A DNA stretch of 15,577 nucleotides from contig CAZDXQ010000068.1 in assembly GCA_964509545.1 (NCBI GenBank), positions 1-15,577 of the forward strand. Reading direction: 5' to 3'. The DNA is from JADJWR01 sp964509545. Lineage in GTDB: Bacteria; Pseudomonadota; Gammaproteobacteria; Burkholderiales; Burkholderiaceae_F. Shown piece by piece: positions 5,313 through 11,748 of the stretch (positions within the stretch are counted from its first letter, which is position 1; each line of letters opens with the position of its first letter). Position numbers and translations under genes: made by a program. A model generated the notes under the pieces. That model was not told where the DNA came from, made no database searches, and was given only the letters and a program-made list of their open reading frames with translations.

Positions 5313-6863
5313 TTAATGCCTGAAGTGGCGCACGCCGGTGAACACCATGGCGATGTCGCGTTCGTCGGCCGCCGCGATCACTTCCTCGTCGCGCATGCTG
5401 CCGCCGGGCTGGATCACGCAGGTCGCGCCGGCATCGACGACCACATCGAGGCCGTCGCGGAAAGGAAAGAATGCATCGGACGCCACCGCGGAGCCAGCCA
5501 GAGACAGCCTGGCCTCCTTCGCCTTGATCGAAGCGATGCGCGCCGAATCGATGCGGCTCATCTGCCCGGCGCCGACACCGAGGGTCATGCCGCCTGCGGC
5601 GAAAACGATCGCGTTGGACTTGACGAACTTGGCCACGCGCCAGGCGAACATCAGGTCGTCGACCTGCGTCGCGCTCGGCTTGCGCCGGCTGACCACCTTC
5701 AGATCCGCCGGCGTCACGGTGGCGGTGTCGGCCGTCTGCACCAGCATGCCGCCGCCGACGCGCTTGAAGTCGAGGTCGTTGTGTGCCGCACCGGGCATCA
5801 CCGCCAGCAGCCTCACGTTCTGCTTGGCAGCGAAGACCTCGCGCGCACCGGCGTCGAACGTCGGCGCCAGCACCACCTCGACGAACTGTCCCGATACCGC
5901 CTTTGCACAGGCCGCATCGACGGCGCGGTTGAAGGCGATGATGCCGCCGAAGGCCGAGGTCGGATCCGTCCTGAAGGCCTTGCCGTAGGCCTCGGCGGCG
6001 TCGGCGCCGATGGCCACACCGCAGGGGTTCGCGTGCTTGACGATGACGCAGGCCGGAGCGTCGAAAGCGCGCACGCAGTCCCAGGCCGCATCGGCGTCGG
6101 CGATGTTGTTGTACGAAAGCGCCTTGCCCTGCAACTGCTTGTAGCCGGCGAGCAGTCCACCGCTGGCGGCGCGTTCGCGGTAGAACGCCGCCGACTGGTG
6201 CGGGTTCTCGCCGTAGCGCATGTCCTGCACCTTGTGCCACTGCCGGTTCAGGGTCTGCGGAAAAGCGCCCGGCCGCTGCTTCTCGTCGAGCGACGACAGG
6301 TAGTTGCTGATCGCCCCGTCGTAACGCGCCGTGTGCGCGAACACCTTCCGCGCCAGTTCGAAGCGCATCGCCGAACCGACGCGGCCGTGGGCGCGCAGTT
6401 CCTCGATCAGTGCCGGATAGTCGGCCGGATCGACGAGCACGGCCACCGAGCCGTGGTTCTTCGCCGCCGCGCGCAGCATCGCCGGTCCGCCGATGTCGAT
6501 GTTCTCGATGGCTTCATCGAAGCTGCAATCCGGTCGCGCCACCGTCTGCTCGAACGGGTACAGGTTCACGCACAGGATGTCGATCGGATCGATGGCGTGC
6601 CGTGCCAGTGCCGCCATGTGCTCGGCAAGGTCGCGGCGCGCAAGCAGGCCGGCGTGGACGCGCGGATTCAGCGTCTTGACGCGGCCGTCGAGGATCTCCG
6701 GAAATCCCGTGTAGTCGGCCACCTCGACCGCGTCGACGCCGTTTTCTGCCAGCAGCTTCCCCGTGCCGCCGGTCGACAGGATGCGGTAGCCGAGTCCGAC
6801 CAGTGCCTGCGCCAGCTCGACGATCCCGGTCTTGTCGGAAACGCTGATCAGCGCCTGCTTCAT
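5313..6863 (-). CDS. purH: Bifunctional AICAR transformylase / IMP cyclohydrolase PurH
   Basis: A full-length 516-residue PurH, which carries out the last two steps of purine synthesis: formylation of AICAR with 10-formyl-tetrahydrofolate, then cyclisation to IMP. The N-terminal MGS-like cyclohydrolase domain (about 1-150) includes ALISVSDKTGI, STGGTGKLL and GFPEILDGRVKTLNPRVHAGLL. The transformylase domain follows, with ENIDIGGPAMLRAAAKN, the YGENPHQ motif, the catalytic Lys-His in KHANPCGVA, and DPTSAFGGIIAFNR. It ends in VFTGVRHFRH, as expected. The ATG at 6861-6863 has AAGAGGGG about seven bases upstream; the longer open frame overlaps fis and was rejected. It follows fis by 70 bases; dusB-fis-purH is a familiar betaproteobacterial order. 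Confidence 0.98.
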   Translation of the reverse strand: MKQALISVSDKTGIVELAQALVGLGYRILSTGGTGKLLAENGVDAVEVADYTGFPEILDGRVKTLNPRVHAGLLARRDLAEHMAALARHAIDPIDILCVNLYPFEQTVARPDCSFDEAIENIDIGGPAMLRAAAKNHGSVAVLVDPADYPALIEELRAHGRVGSAMRFELARKVFAHTARYDGAISNYLSSLDEKQRPGAFPQTLNRQWHKVQDMRYGENPHQSAAFYRERAASGGLLAGYKQLQGKALSYNNIADADAAWDCVRAFDAPACVIVKHANPCGVAIGADAAEAYGKAFRTDPTSAFGGIIAFNRAVDAACAKAVSGQFVEVVLAPTFDAGAREVFAAKQNVRLLAVMPGAAHNDLDFKRVGGGMLVQTADTATVTPADLKVVSRRKPSATQVDDLMFAWRVAKFVKSNAIVFAAGGMTLGVGAGQMSRIDSARIASIKAKEARLSLAGSAVASDAFFPFRDGLDVVVDAGATCVIQPGGSMRDEEVIAAADERDIAMVFTGVRHFRH

Positions 6864-6933
6864 CGATGCCCCTCTTCTTGTACCGCCGCGCCGTTGCCTG
6901 CCGGCAGCGGATGCGCCCGTCTCGCCGCCATCT

Positions 6934-7260
6934 TCAGTCCAGACGGTACTCGGTGAGCTTCTTGCGCAGCGTGTTGCGGTTGATGCCGAGCAGTTCGGCC
7001 GCCGCGGACTGGTTGCCGTGCGTCCGGTCCATCGCAAACTTCAGCAGCGGCCGCTCGACCGCCTGCAGCACCAGTTCGTGCAGCGCATGTGGCTTGGCGC
7101 CTTCGAGATTGGCGAAATACTCATTGAGGCTGCGCACGATGCACTGCTCGATCGTTTCGCCGCCACCCGCCGGCACATTCGTCACTGTCGGCCTTCCTTC
7201 GGCAGGCTCGGCACCGTTGCCTGCGCGCCGGATGCCGCGCGGCGGAATAGCTGCTCTCAT
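6934..7260 (-). CDS. fis: Fis-family nucleoid-associated DNA-binding protein
   Basis: A 108-residue Fis-like protein. The conserved part spans residues 36-108: helices with IEQCIVRSLNEYF and HELVLQAVERPLLKFAM, then the helix-turn-helix GNQSAAAELLGINRNTLRKKL (82-102). Fis bends DNA and adjusts transcription and DNA topology with growth phase. The first 35 residues are a Pro/Gly/Arg-rich tail, longer than in the short Fis proteins I recall from Burkholderia. The ATG (7258-7260) was chosen because AAGGAG lies nine bases upstream; the much longer open frame runs antiphase through dusB and is not real. It lies 158 bases behind dusB, matching the dusB-fis pairing of E. coli. Two abutting perfect inverted repeats precede its ribosome site and may control its expression. 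Confidence 0.93.
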   Translation of the reverse strand: MRAAIPPRGIRRAGNGAEPAEGRPTVTNVPAGGGETIEQCIVRSLNEYFANLEGAKPHALHELVLQAVERPLLKFAMDRTHGNQSAAAELLGINRNTLRKKLTEYRLD

Positions 7261-7282
7261 TTTCCCGCTCTCCTTGTCTTCG

Positions 7283-7315
7283 GCACGCGATCGCGTGCAG
7301 GCGCTGAACGCCTGC
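7283..7315 (-). promoter_or_regulatory. Double inverted repeat in the fis leader
   Basis: Two perfect inverted repeats share two bases. One is a 16-base palindrome, GCACGCGATCGCGTGC (7283-7298). The other is a 7-bp stem with a 5-base loop (GCAGGCG 7297-7303, CGCCTGC 7309-7315). On the minus-strand RNA the loop hairpin comes first, then the palindrome, then seven bases later the fis ribosome site AAGGAG (7270-7275). Possible roles are a dusB-fis attenuator, a processing site or a protein-binding site. No T-tract is present, so a simple intrinsic terminator is unlikely. Confidence 0.5.
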
Positions 7316-7418
7316 CGTCGCTGCCTGTGTTGTGGTGTCGGCGCACGGCACTGTCTTCGGCCAGGCCGGATGCGGCGGATGGCGCCAAGGGCCGAATCTG
7401 TCGTGCGAATGCCATGGC

Positions 7419-8426
7419 TCAGTGCAGGATCGAGCCGCGCTCGGTCAGCCGCTCGAAACGGCTGCCGTGGTCCCGCAGAAACCGGTCGACCGCCGCGGCC
7501 TGAATCGTCGGCGCGTCGATGCGGTTCATCTGCTCGCAGAACGCCTCGCCGCCGACGAGGCGCCGCGTGTACCAGATGATGTGCTTGCGCGCGGTGCGCA
7601 CACCGAGCGCAGTGCCGTAGAAGCTGTAGTGTTCCTCGAGATGCTCGCGCAGCAGCGGCCGGACTTCGGCAACCGTCGGCGGCGGCAGCTTCCGACCCGT
7701 GTTCAGGTAGTGCTCGGTCTCGCGGAAGATCCAAGGCCGGCCCTGGGAGGCGCGGCCGATCATCACGGCATCGGCGCCCGTGGCCTCGAGCACCGCGCGC
7801 GCCTTCTCCGGCGAGTCGATGTCGCCATTGGCGACGACCGGGATCGAAACCGACCGCTTGACGGCGGCGATGGTCTCGTACTCCGCACTGCCGCAAAAGC
7901 CGCAGGCGCGTGTGCGGCCGTGCAGCGTCAGCATGCGAACGCCGGCATCCTCGGCCAGGCGCGCGATGCGCACTGCATTGCGGCTGTCCGGCGACCAGCC
8001 GGTGCGAAACTTCAACGTGACCGGCACATCGACGGCAGCGACGACGGCGCGAAGGATTTCCGCCACCAGCGCCTCGTCGCGCAGCAGCGCCGAGCCGCAG
8101 GCCACCGCGCACACCTTCCTGGCCGGACAACCCATGTTGATATCGATGATCTGCGCGCCGCGGTCGACGTTGTAGCGCGCCGCCTCGGCCAGCATGCGCG
8201 GCTCGGCACCGGCCAGTTGAACCGCGACCGGCGCGGACTCGCCATCGTGGTTCAGCCGTCGCATCGTCTTTTCGGTGGCCCATAAGCGCGGATTCGACGC
8301 CGCCATCTCTGCCACCGCGTAGCCGGCGCCAAGCCGCCGGCACAGGCGGCGGAACGGTCGATCGGTCACGCCCGCCATCGGCGCGGCGAAAACGCGGTTG
8401 TTCAGCTCGTGCGAGCCGATGCGCAT
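7419..8426 (-). CDS. dusB: tRNA-dihydrouridine synthase DusB
   Basis: A 335-residue FMN-dependent enzyme that reduces uridine to dihydrouridine in the tRNA D-loop. The TIM-barrel domain carries the Dus marks: FAAPMAGVTDRPFR near the N-terminus, QLAGAEP, and INMGCPARKVC with the catalytic Cys100. Then come VTLKFRTGW, LTLHGRTRACGFCGSAEYE, PVVANGDI and AVMIGRASQGRPWIF for FMN and tRNA binding. The C-terminal helical domain runs from about 250. The DusB type fits the lineage and its position just before fis. The ATG at 8424-8426 gives the family start; the ribosome site is weak. A TACAAT -10-like box lies about 39 bases upstream. The gap to the upstream ubiH-like gene is 120 bases, so it may start its own transcript. 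Confidence 0.96.
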   Translation of the reverse strand: MRIGSHELNNRVFAAPMAGVTDRPFRRLCRRLGAGYAVAEMAASNPRLWATEKTMRRLNHDGESAPVAVQLAGAEPRMLAEAARYNVDRGAQIIDINMGCPARKVCAVACGSALLRDEALVAEILRAVVAAVDVPVTLKFRTGWSPDSRNAVRIARLAEDAGVRMLTLHGRTRACGFCGSAEYETIAAVKRSVSIPVVANGDIDSPEKARAVLEATGADAVMIGRASQGRPWIFRETEHYLNTGRKLPPPTVAEVRPLLREHLEEHYSFYGTALGVRTARKHIIWYTRRLVGGEAFCEQMNRIDAPTIQAAAVDRFLRDHGSRFERLTERGSILH

Positions 8427-8464
8427 GGGCGGGATCGGGGATGCAGTCGGGCGGAAGGCACATG

Positions 8465-8470
8465 ATTGTA
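8465..8470 (-). promoter_or_regulatory. -10 box of a likely dusB-fis promoter
   Basis: TACAAT on the minus strand matches the sigma-70 -10 consensus at five of six positions, in the gap before dusB. RNA would begin near 8458, about 30 bases before the ATG. The -35 region at 16-18 bases is poor, so an activator or a weak promoter is implied. Confidence 0.45.
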
Positions 8471-8546
8471 GCCAATGGCGGCTGCGCGTCTGCGCCCGGA
8501 ATCCGCGTTGCCGAAGGCCGACGCCATGCCCGATGCCGCAACCGCT

Positions 8547-9695
8547 TCAGCGGCGCACGCCGAACATGAGCAGTTGCGCGAATTCGCGGCGCAGTGGCGG
8601 CGCGGTGTCGAGAAGAGCCAGCCCGAGGCTGCGGGCCAGCGCCAGCGGCGCGAATCGGCTGGCGAAAACCGCCGGCAGGCCATCGGTCAGCAGCGCGATG
8701 CTCTTGCGGTCTGCCTGCCTGCGGCGCGCGTATCGGGCCAGTGCGTCTGTCGCGTCGACCGCCTGCGCGAGTTCGTCGGCGAGCGTCGCGCAGTCGCGCA
8801 GACCGAGGTTGAAGCCCTGGCCGGCCACCGGATGCAGAGTCTGTGCCGCATTGCCCAGCGCGACGACGCGATGCTCGTGCACCCGTTCGTTAAGCCGTCG
8901 CGGCAGCGCAAGGGCGCGGCGCGGACCCGCCGCCACGACGCGCCCGAGGCGGGGTCCGAGCATCGCGTGAAGTTCGCCAATCAGCGCCGGATCGTCGAGC
9001 CCGCCGCGGCGCTGCGCCTGCTGCCGGCCCATGCACCAGACGAGCGAGAACGTCGTTCCAGAACCGCTGCCGAACGGCCGAGGCGTCGGCAGCAGGGCGA
9101 GTGGACCTTCCCGGGTGAAGCGCTCGATCGCCGTGCCTGCGGGCAGATCGTCTGCCGGCAGCAGGCGAAGGTCGGCGATCAGGGCCCAGTGTTCGGTCGC
9201 TGCCGCGCCGCCGGCGCGCGCGTCGAATCCTTCGGCATTGATCACGATATCGGCGTCGCGCGCGCTGCCATCGGCCAATGTGACTTCGACGCGATCGGGT
9301 CGCTGGCGAATCTCGCCCGCGGTCATCGGCCTCAGGATTTCGATTTGCGGCTGCGTGGCGACGGCTTCGGCCAGCGCGGCGACGAGATCGCCGTAATGGA
9401 CGGTAGCGCCGAGGTCGGCGCCGTCGAGATCGGTGGCAGAGATCCGCGTTGCGCCGAACTCGCCGGCGGAGCTGACGCGCACCTCGCGGATCGCCGCGCG
9501 CGGCGGCAGGTTTGCGCCGAGGACGGGCGTCAGGATTTCCCAGCTGCCGCGCGACAGTGCCAGCAGCCGCGGGTCGAGGCGGGCCTGCTCCAGCGGCCGC
9601 GCATCGATCAGGCAACTGCCGATGTGCCGGCGCGCCAGCAGCGCGGCGCAGGTCAGTCCGATCGGGCCGCCGCCGATGATGATGACTCGATGCAC
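8547..9695 (-). CDS. ubiH: UbiH/UbiF/Coq6-family FAD monooxygenase (ubiquinone biosynthesis)
   Basis: A 382-residue flavoprotein hydroxylase. The N-terminal Rossmann motif IIIGGGPIGLTCAALL (5-20) binds the ADP part of FAD. The second FAD motif VVALGNAAQTLHPVAGQGFNLGLRD (277-301) is the ubiquinone-hydroxylase signature. The middle DG-motif position reads NAEG (153-156) rather than the usual ADG, as in betaproteobacterial UbiH homologs I recall. These enzymes hydroxylate the ring of the ubiquinone precursor using O2 and NAD(P)H at the inner membrane. Which ring carbon is attacked (UbiH, UbiI or UbiF role) cannot be told from sequence alone. The start is GTG (9693-9695) with GAGG six bases upstream, overlapping the murU stop. 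Confidence 0.85.
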   Translation of the reverse strand: MHRVIIIGGGPIGLTCAALLARRHIGSCLIDARPLEQARLDPRLLALSRGSWEILTPVLGANLPPRAAIREVRVSSAGEFGATRISATDLDGADLGATVHYGDLVAALAEAVATQPQIEILRPMTAGEIRQRPDRVEVTLADGSARDADIVINAEGFDARAGGAAATEHWALIADLRLLPADDLPAGTAIERFTREGPLALLPTPRPFGSGSGTTFSLVWCMGRQQAQRRGGLDDPALIGELHAMLGPRLGRVVAAGPRRALALPRRLNERVHEHRVVALGNAAQTLHPVAGQGFNLGLRDCATLADELAQAVDATDALARYARRRQADRKSIALLTDGLPAVFASRFAPLALARSLGLALLDTAPPLRREFAQLLMFGVRR

Positions 9696-9701
9696 GGTCG
9701 G

Positions 9702-9705
9702 CCTC
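9702..9705 (-). promoter_or_regulatory. Ribosome binding site of ubiH overlapping the murU stop
   Basis: GAGG on the minus strand, six bases before the GTG start of ubiH. The murU stop TGA (9704-9706) shares two of its bases. It supports the GTG start and coupled translation. Confidence 0.55.
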
Positions 9706-10426
9706 AGCGGGCGGTCCCAGGCAGCGGCGAATCCAGCGCGCCGGACGACAACTCGGCGTCAAGCGCGTCGAGTTCGGCCGGCGTGCCGACGTTGTGCCAG
9801 CGGCCGGCGAAATGTTCGCCGCTGACGCGACCGCTCTCGGCAAAGCGGTACAGCCAGGGGAAAAGCTTGGCCCGCCCGGGTGCGACGGTGGCGAACAGCA
9901 GCGGCGAGAAGATGCCGATGTTGGCGTAGGTCAGAAAGGGCGGCTGCATGCGGATGCGGCCCTGCGCCAGCCCCATGTCGCCGCGCGGATGAAACGGCGG
10001 GTTGTCGACCAGCACCAGGTGGGCATCGGCGTCGCCGCGCGCGATGGCCGCCAGCGGCGCGGCGAGCCCGCCGTAGTCGAAGTCGGTGACGATGTCGCTG
10101 CTTGCGGCGATGAACGGCGCCGTGCCGAGCAACGGCAGCGCCTGCACGATGCCGCCGAGCGTCTCCAGCGCGTCCTCGGCACGAGTGCCCTCGCGCGAGT
10201 ACAGCAGCCGCGTTCCATAACGGCTGCCGTCGCCGAGGGCGTCCTCGATCTGCTGCGCCAGGTGCGCGGTGTTGATGACGATCTCGCGCACGCCGGCGCG
10301 CACAAGCGCTTCGATCTGCCACTCGATCAGTCGCCGCCCGCCGACGTGCAGCAGCGGCTTGGCCATCACATCCGAGCGCGGCCGCATCCGTTCGCCGCGG
10401 CCGGCGGCAAACAGCAGCGCCCTCAT
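9704..10426 (-). CDS. murU: MurNAc-1-phosphate uridylyltransferase MurU
   Basis: A 240-residue sugar-nucleotide transferase. In the Pseudomonas putida pathway MurU turns MurNAc-1-phosphate plus UTP into UDP-MurNAc, recycling peptidoglycan sugar and bypassing fosfomycin-sensitive MurA. The N-terminal nucleotide-binding motif is ALLFAAGRGERMRP followed by AKPLLHVGG. Its middle reads MRPRSD where the family usually has MRPLTD. Asp111 in AASSDIVTDFDY is the expected metal-binding Asp, and TYANIGIFSP and WHNVGTPAELDALD are typical C-terminal elements. The ATG at 10424-10426 gives the family start; an ATG eight codons upstream (10450) is possible, and both lack a strong ribosome site. Its neighbour amgK makes the substrate. 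A general NTP-transferase role on another sugar is the alternative. Confidence 0.88.
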   Translation of the reverse strand: MRALLFAAGRGERMRPRSDVMAKPLLHVGGRRLIEWQIEALVRAGVREIVINTAHLAQQIEDALGDGSRYGTRLLYSREGTRAEDALETLGGIVQALPLLGTAPFIAASSDIVTDFDYGGLAAPLAAIARGDADAHLVLVDNPPFHPRGDMGLAQGRIRMQPPFLTYANIGIFSPLLFATVAPGRAKLFPWLYRFAESGRVSGEHFAGRWHNVGTPAELDALDAELSSGALDSPLPGTAR

Positions 10427-10567
10427 CGCCGCGACCGGCGAGGGTTGCATGGCGCGGAAACTGCGGCGTGCGCTGTCGTGGGTTGTGTCGCTGCTCGTCG
10501 TCGGATCGTCGTCATGCGCGGCAAGCCTGCAGTGAAGTCGTCGCCGTCCTGGATGCCGGCCAGGGTT

Positions 10568-11593
10568 TCAGAACGTATAGCCGACCTGCGGCGTCACGCC
10601 CTCGATCTCGTCGAGCAGTCGTGCCAGCGGCGCCAGCGGCCGATAGCGGCGCGCCACCGCGCGCGCATAGGCGATGAAGCGCGGCGTGTCCGAAAGGTAC
10701 TGCGGCTTGCCGTCGCGGTAGTTGATGCGGGCGAAGATGCCGAGCACCTTCAGGTGGCGCTGCAGGCCCATCCATTCGAAGTCCCGGTAGAACTCGCCGA
10801 AGTCCTCGGCCACGGGCAGCCCGGCGCGGCGGGCGCGCTCCCAGTAGCGGATCGTCCAGTCGAGTACACGTTCTTCCGGCCAGGAAACGAAGGCGTCGCG
10901 GAACAGCGACACCACGTCGTACGTGATGGGGCCGAACACCGCATCCTGGAAGTCGAGGATGCCCGGGTTCGGCGCCGCGACCATCAGGTTGCGCGGCATG
11001 TAGTCGCGATGCACGAACACGCGGGGTTGCGCCAAGCAGGCATCGAGGATCAGACGCCACAGCGACTGCAGCGTCTGGCGTCGCGCCGGCGTCAGGTCGA
11101 AGTTCAGGTGCCGGCCAAGGTACCAGTCCGGGAAAAGGTCGAGTTCGCGCCGCAGCAGCGCTTCGTCGTACGGCGGCAGCGCGTCGGCGCGGCTGGCCTG
11201 CTGCCAGCGCAGCAGCGCGTCCGTGGCCGCGGCGAACAGGTCGTCGGCGTTGTTTTCGCTGAGCGCGGCGAGGTAGGTCGTGCTGCCGAGATCGCTCAGC
11301 AGCAGGAAGCCCTGCGCCGTGTCCTGCGCCAGCACGCGCGGCGCGTGCAACCCGGCTTCGTGCAGCAGCGCCGCCACGTGCAGGAACGGTCGCGTGTCCT
11401 CCTGCGGCGGCGGCGCGTCCATGGCGATCGCCGTGCCGCCGTCGACGCCGCGCGCATCGAGGCGGAAGTAGCGCCGAAAACTCGCATCGGCCGATGCCGG
11501 GCGCAGCGAATCGGCCTGCACGGCCAGATCGTCCGGCAGATCGGTCAGCCAGCGCTGCAGCGCCTGCAGCCGTCGATCGTCCGCTGCGGTCAT
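10568..11593 (-). CDS. amgK: Anomeric MurNAc/GlcNAc kinase AmgK (APH family)
   Basis: A 341-residue aminoglycoside-phosphotransferase-fold kinase. AmgK phosphorylates MurNAc and GlcNAc at C1, giving the substrate for MurU in cell-wall recycling. The kinase lobes carry DASFRRYFRL (36-45), the hinge segment GFLLLSDLG (95-103), the catalytic loop VHRDYMPRNLM (194-204, Asp197 catalytic) and the metal-binding ILDFQDAVFGPITYD (212-226). The length matches P. putida AmgK. The start ATG at 11591-11593 gives an AmgK-like N-terminus; an in-frame ATG at 11630-11632 would add 13 residues, and neither has a clear ribosome site. It precedes murU by 141 bases and diverges from lptD, an arrangement known in pseudomonads and betaproteobacteria. 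Resemblance to antibiotic kinases is only at the fold level. Confidence 0.9.
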   Translation of the reverse strand: MTAADDRRLQALQRWLTDLPDDLAVQADSLRPASADASFRRYFRLDARGVDGGTAIAMDAPPPQEDTRPFLHVAALLHEAGLHAPRVLAQDTAQGFLLLSDLGSTTYLAALSENNADDLFAAATDALLRWQQASRADALPPYDEALLRRELDLFPDWYLGRHLNFDLTPARRQTLQSLWRLILDACLAQPRVFVHRDYMPRNLMVAAPNPGILDFQDAVFGPITYDVVSLFRDAFVSWPEERVLDWTIRYWERARRAGLPVAEDFGEFYRDFEWMGLQRHLKVLGIFARINYRDGKPQYLSDTPRFIAYARAVARRYRPLAPLARLLDEIEGVTPQVGYTF

Positions 11594-11685
11594 GAGGCGG
11601 CTTTCGACGGCATACGCGCCGATCGGTCGCATCGTGCGCAGCCGCAGGCAGGCGATGGATCCGCGTCGATGCAGGGCATGGTTCC

Positions 11686-11692
11686 TATAATA
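11686..11692. promoter_or_regulatory. Symmetric -10 element shared by lptD and amgK
   Basis: TATAAT on the plus strand (11686-11691) is a perfect sigma-70 -10 box pointing to lptD; RNA would start near 11698, about 50 bases before the start codon. Shifted by one base, the minus strand reads TATTAT (11687-11692), five of six matches, pointing to amgK. The surrounding CTATAATAG is symmetric about 11689. Neither side has a good -35 at 16-18 bases. Confidence 0.55.
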
Positions 11693-11748
11693 GCCACGCC
11701 CTGTCGCGTCGCCTGCGCGACCGAACACAGCGCTGCGCGGCCCTTCGA

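Noticed and set aside
4611..6956. A 781-codon open frame on the plus strand across ruvA, ruvC and purH
   Set aside because: It is antisense to well-supported genes, is rich in Arg, His and Ala as expected for shadow frames in GC-rich DNA, and matches no family I recognise.
6934..8541. A 535-codon reading of fis extended through dusB
   Set aside because: Only the last 108 codons resemble Fis; the rest is an out-of-phase shadow of dusB. An ATG with a good ribosome site occurs at 7260.
10427..10567. A possible tiny gene in the amgK-murU gap
   Set aside because: Short ATG frames exist, but none has a ribosome site, and the encoded Arg/Thr/Ala-rich peptides resemble nothing I know.
10568..11593. 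amgK as an aminoglycoside-resistance kinase
   Set aside because: The APH fold is shared, but length, motifs and the adjacent murU fit the cell-wall recycling kinase.
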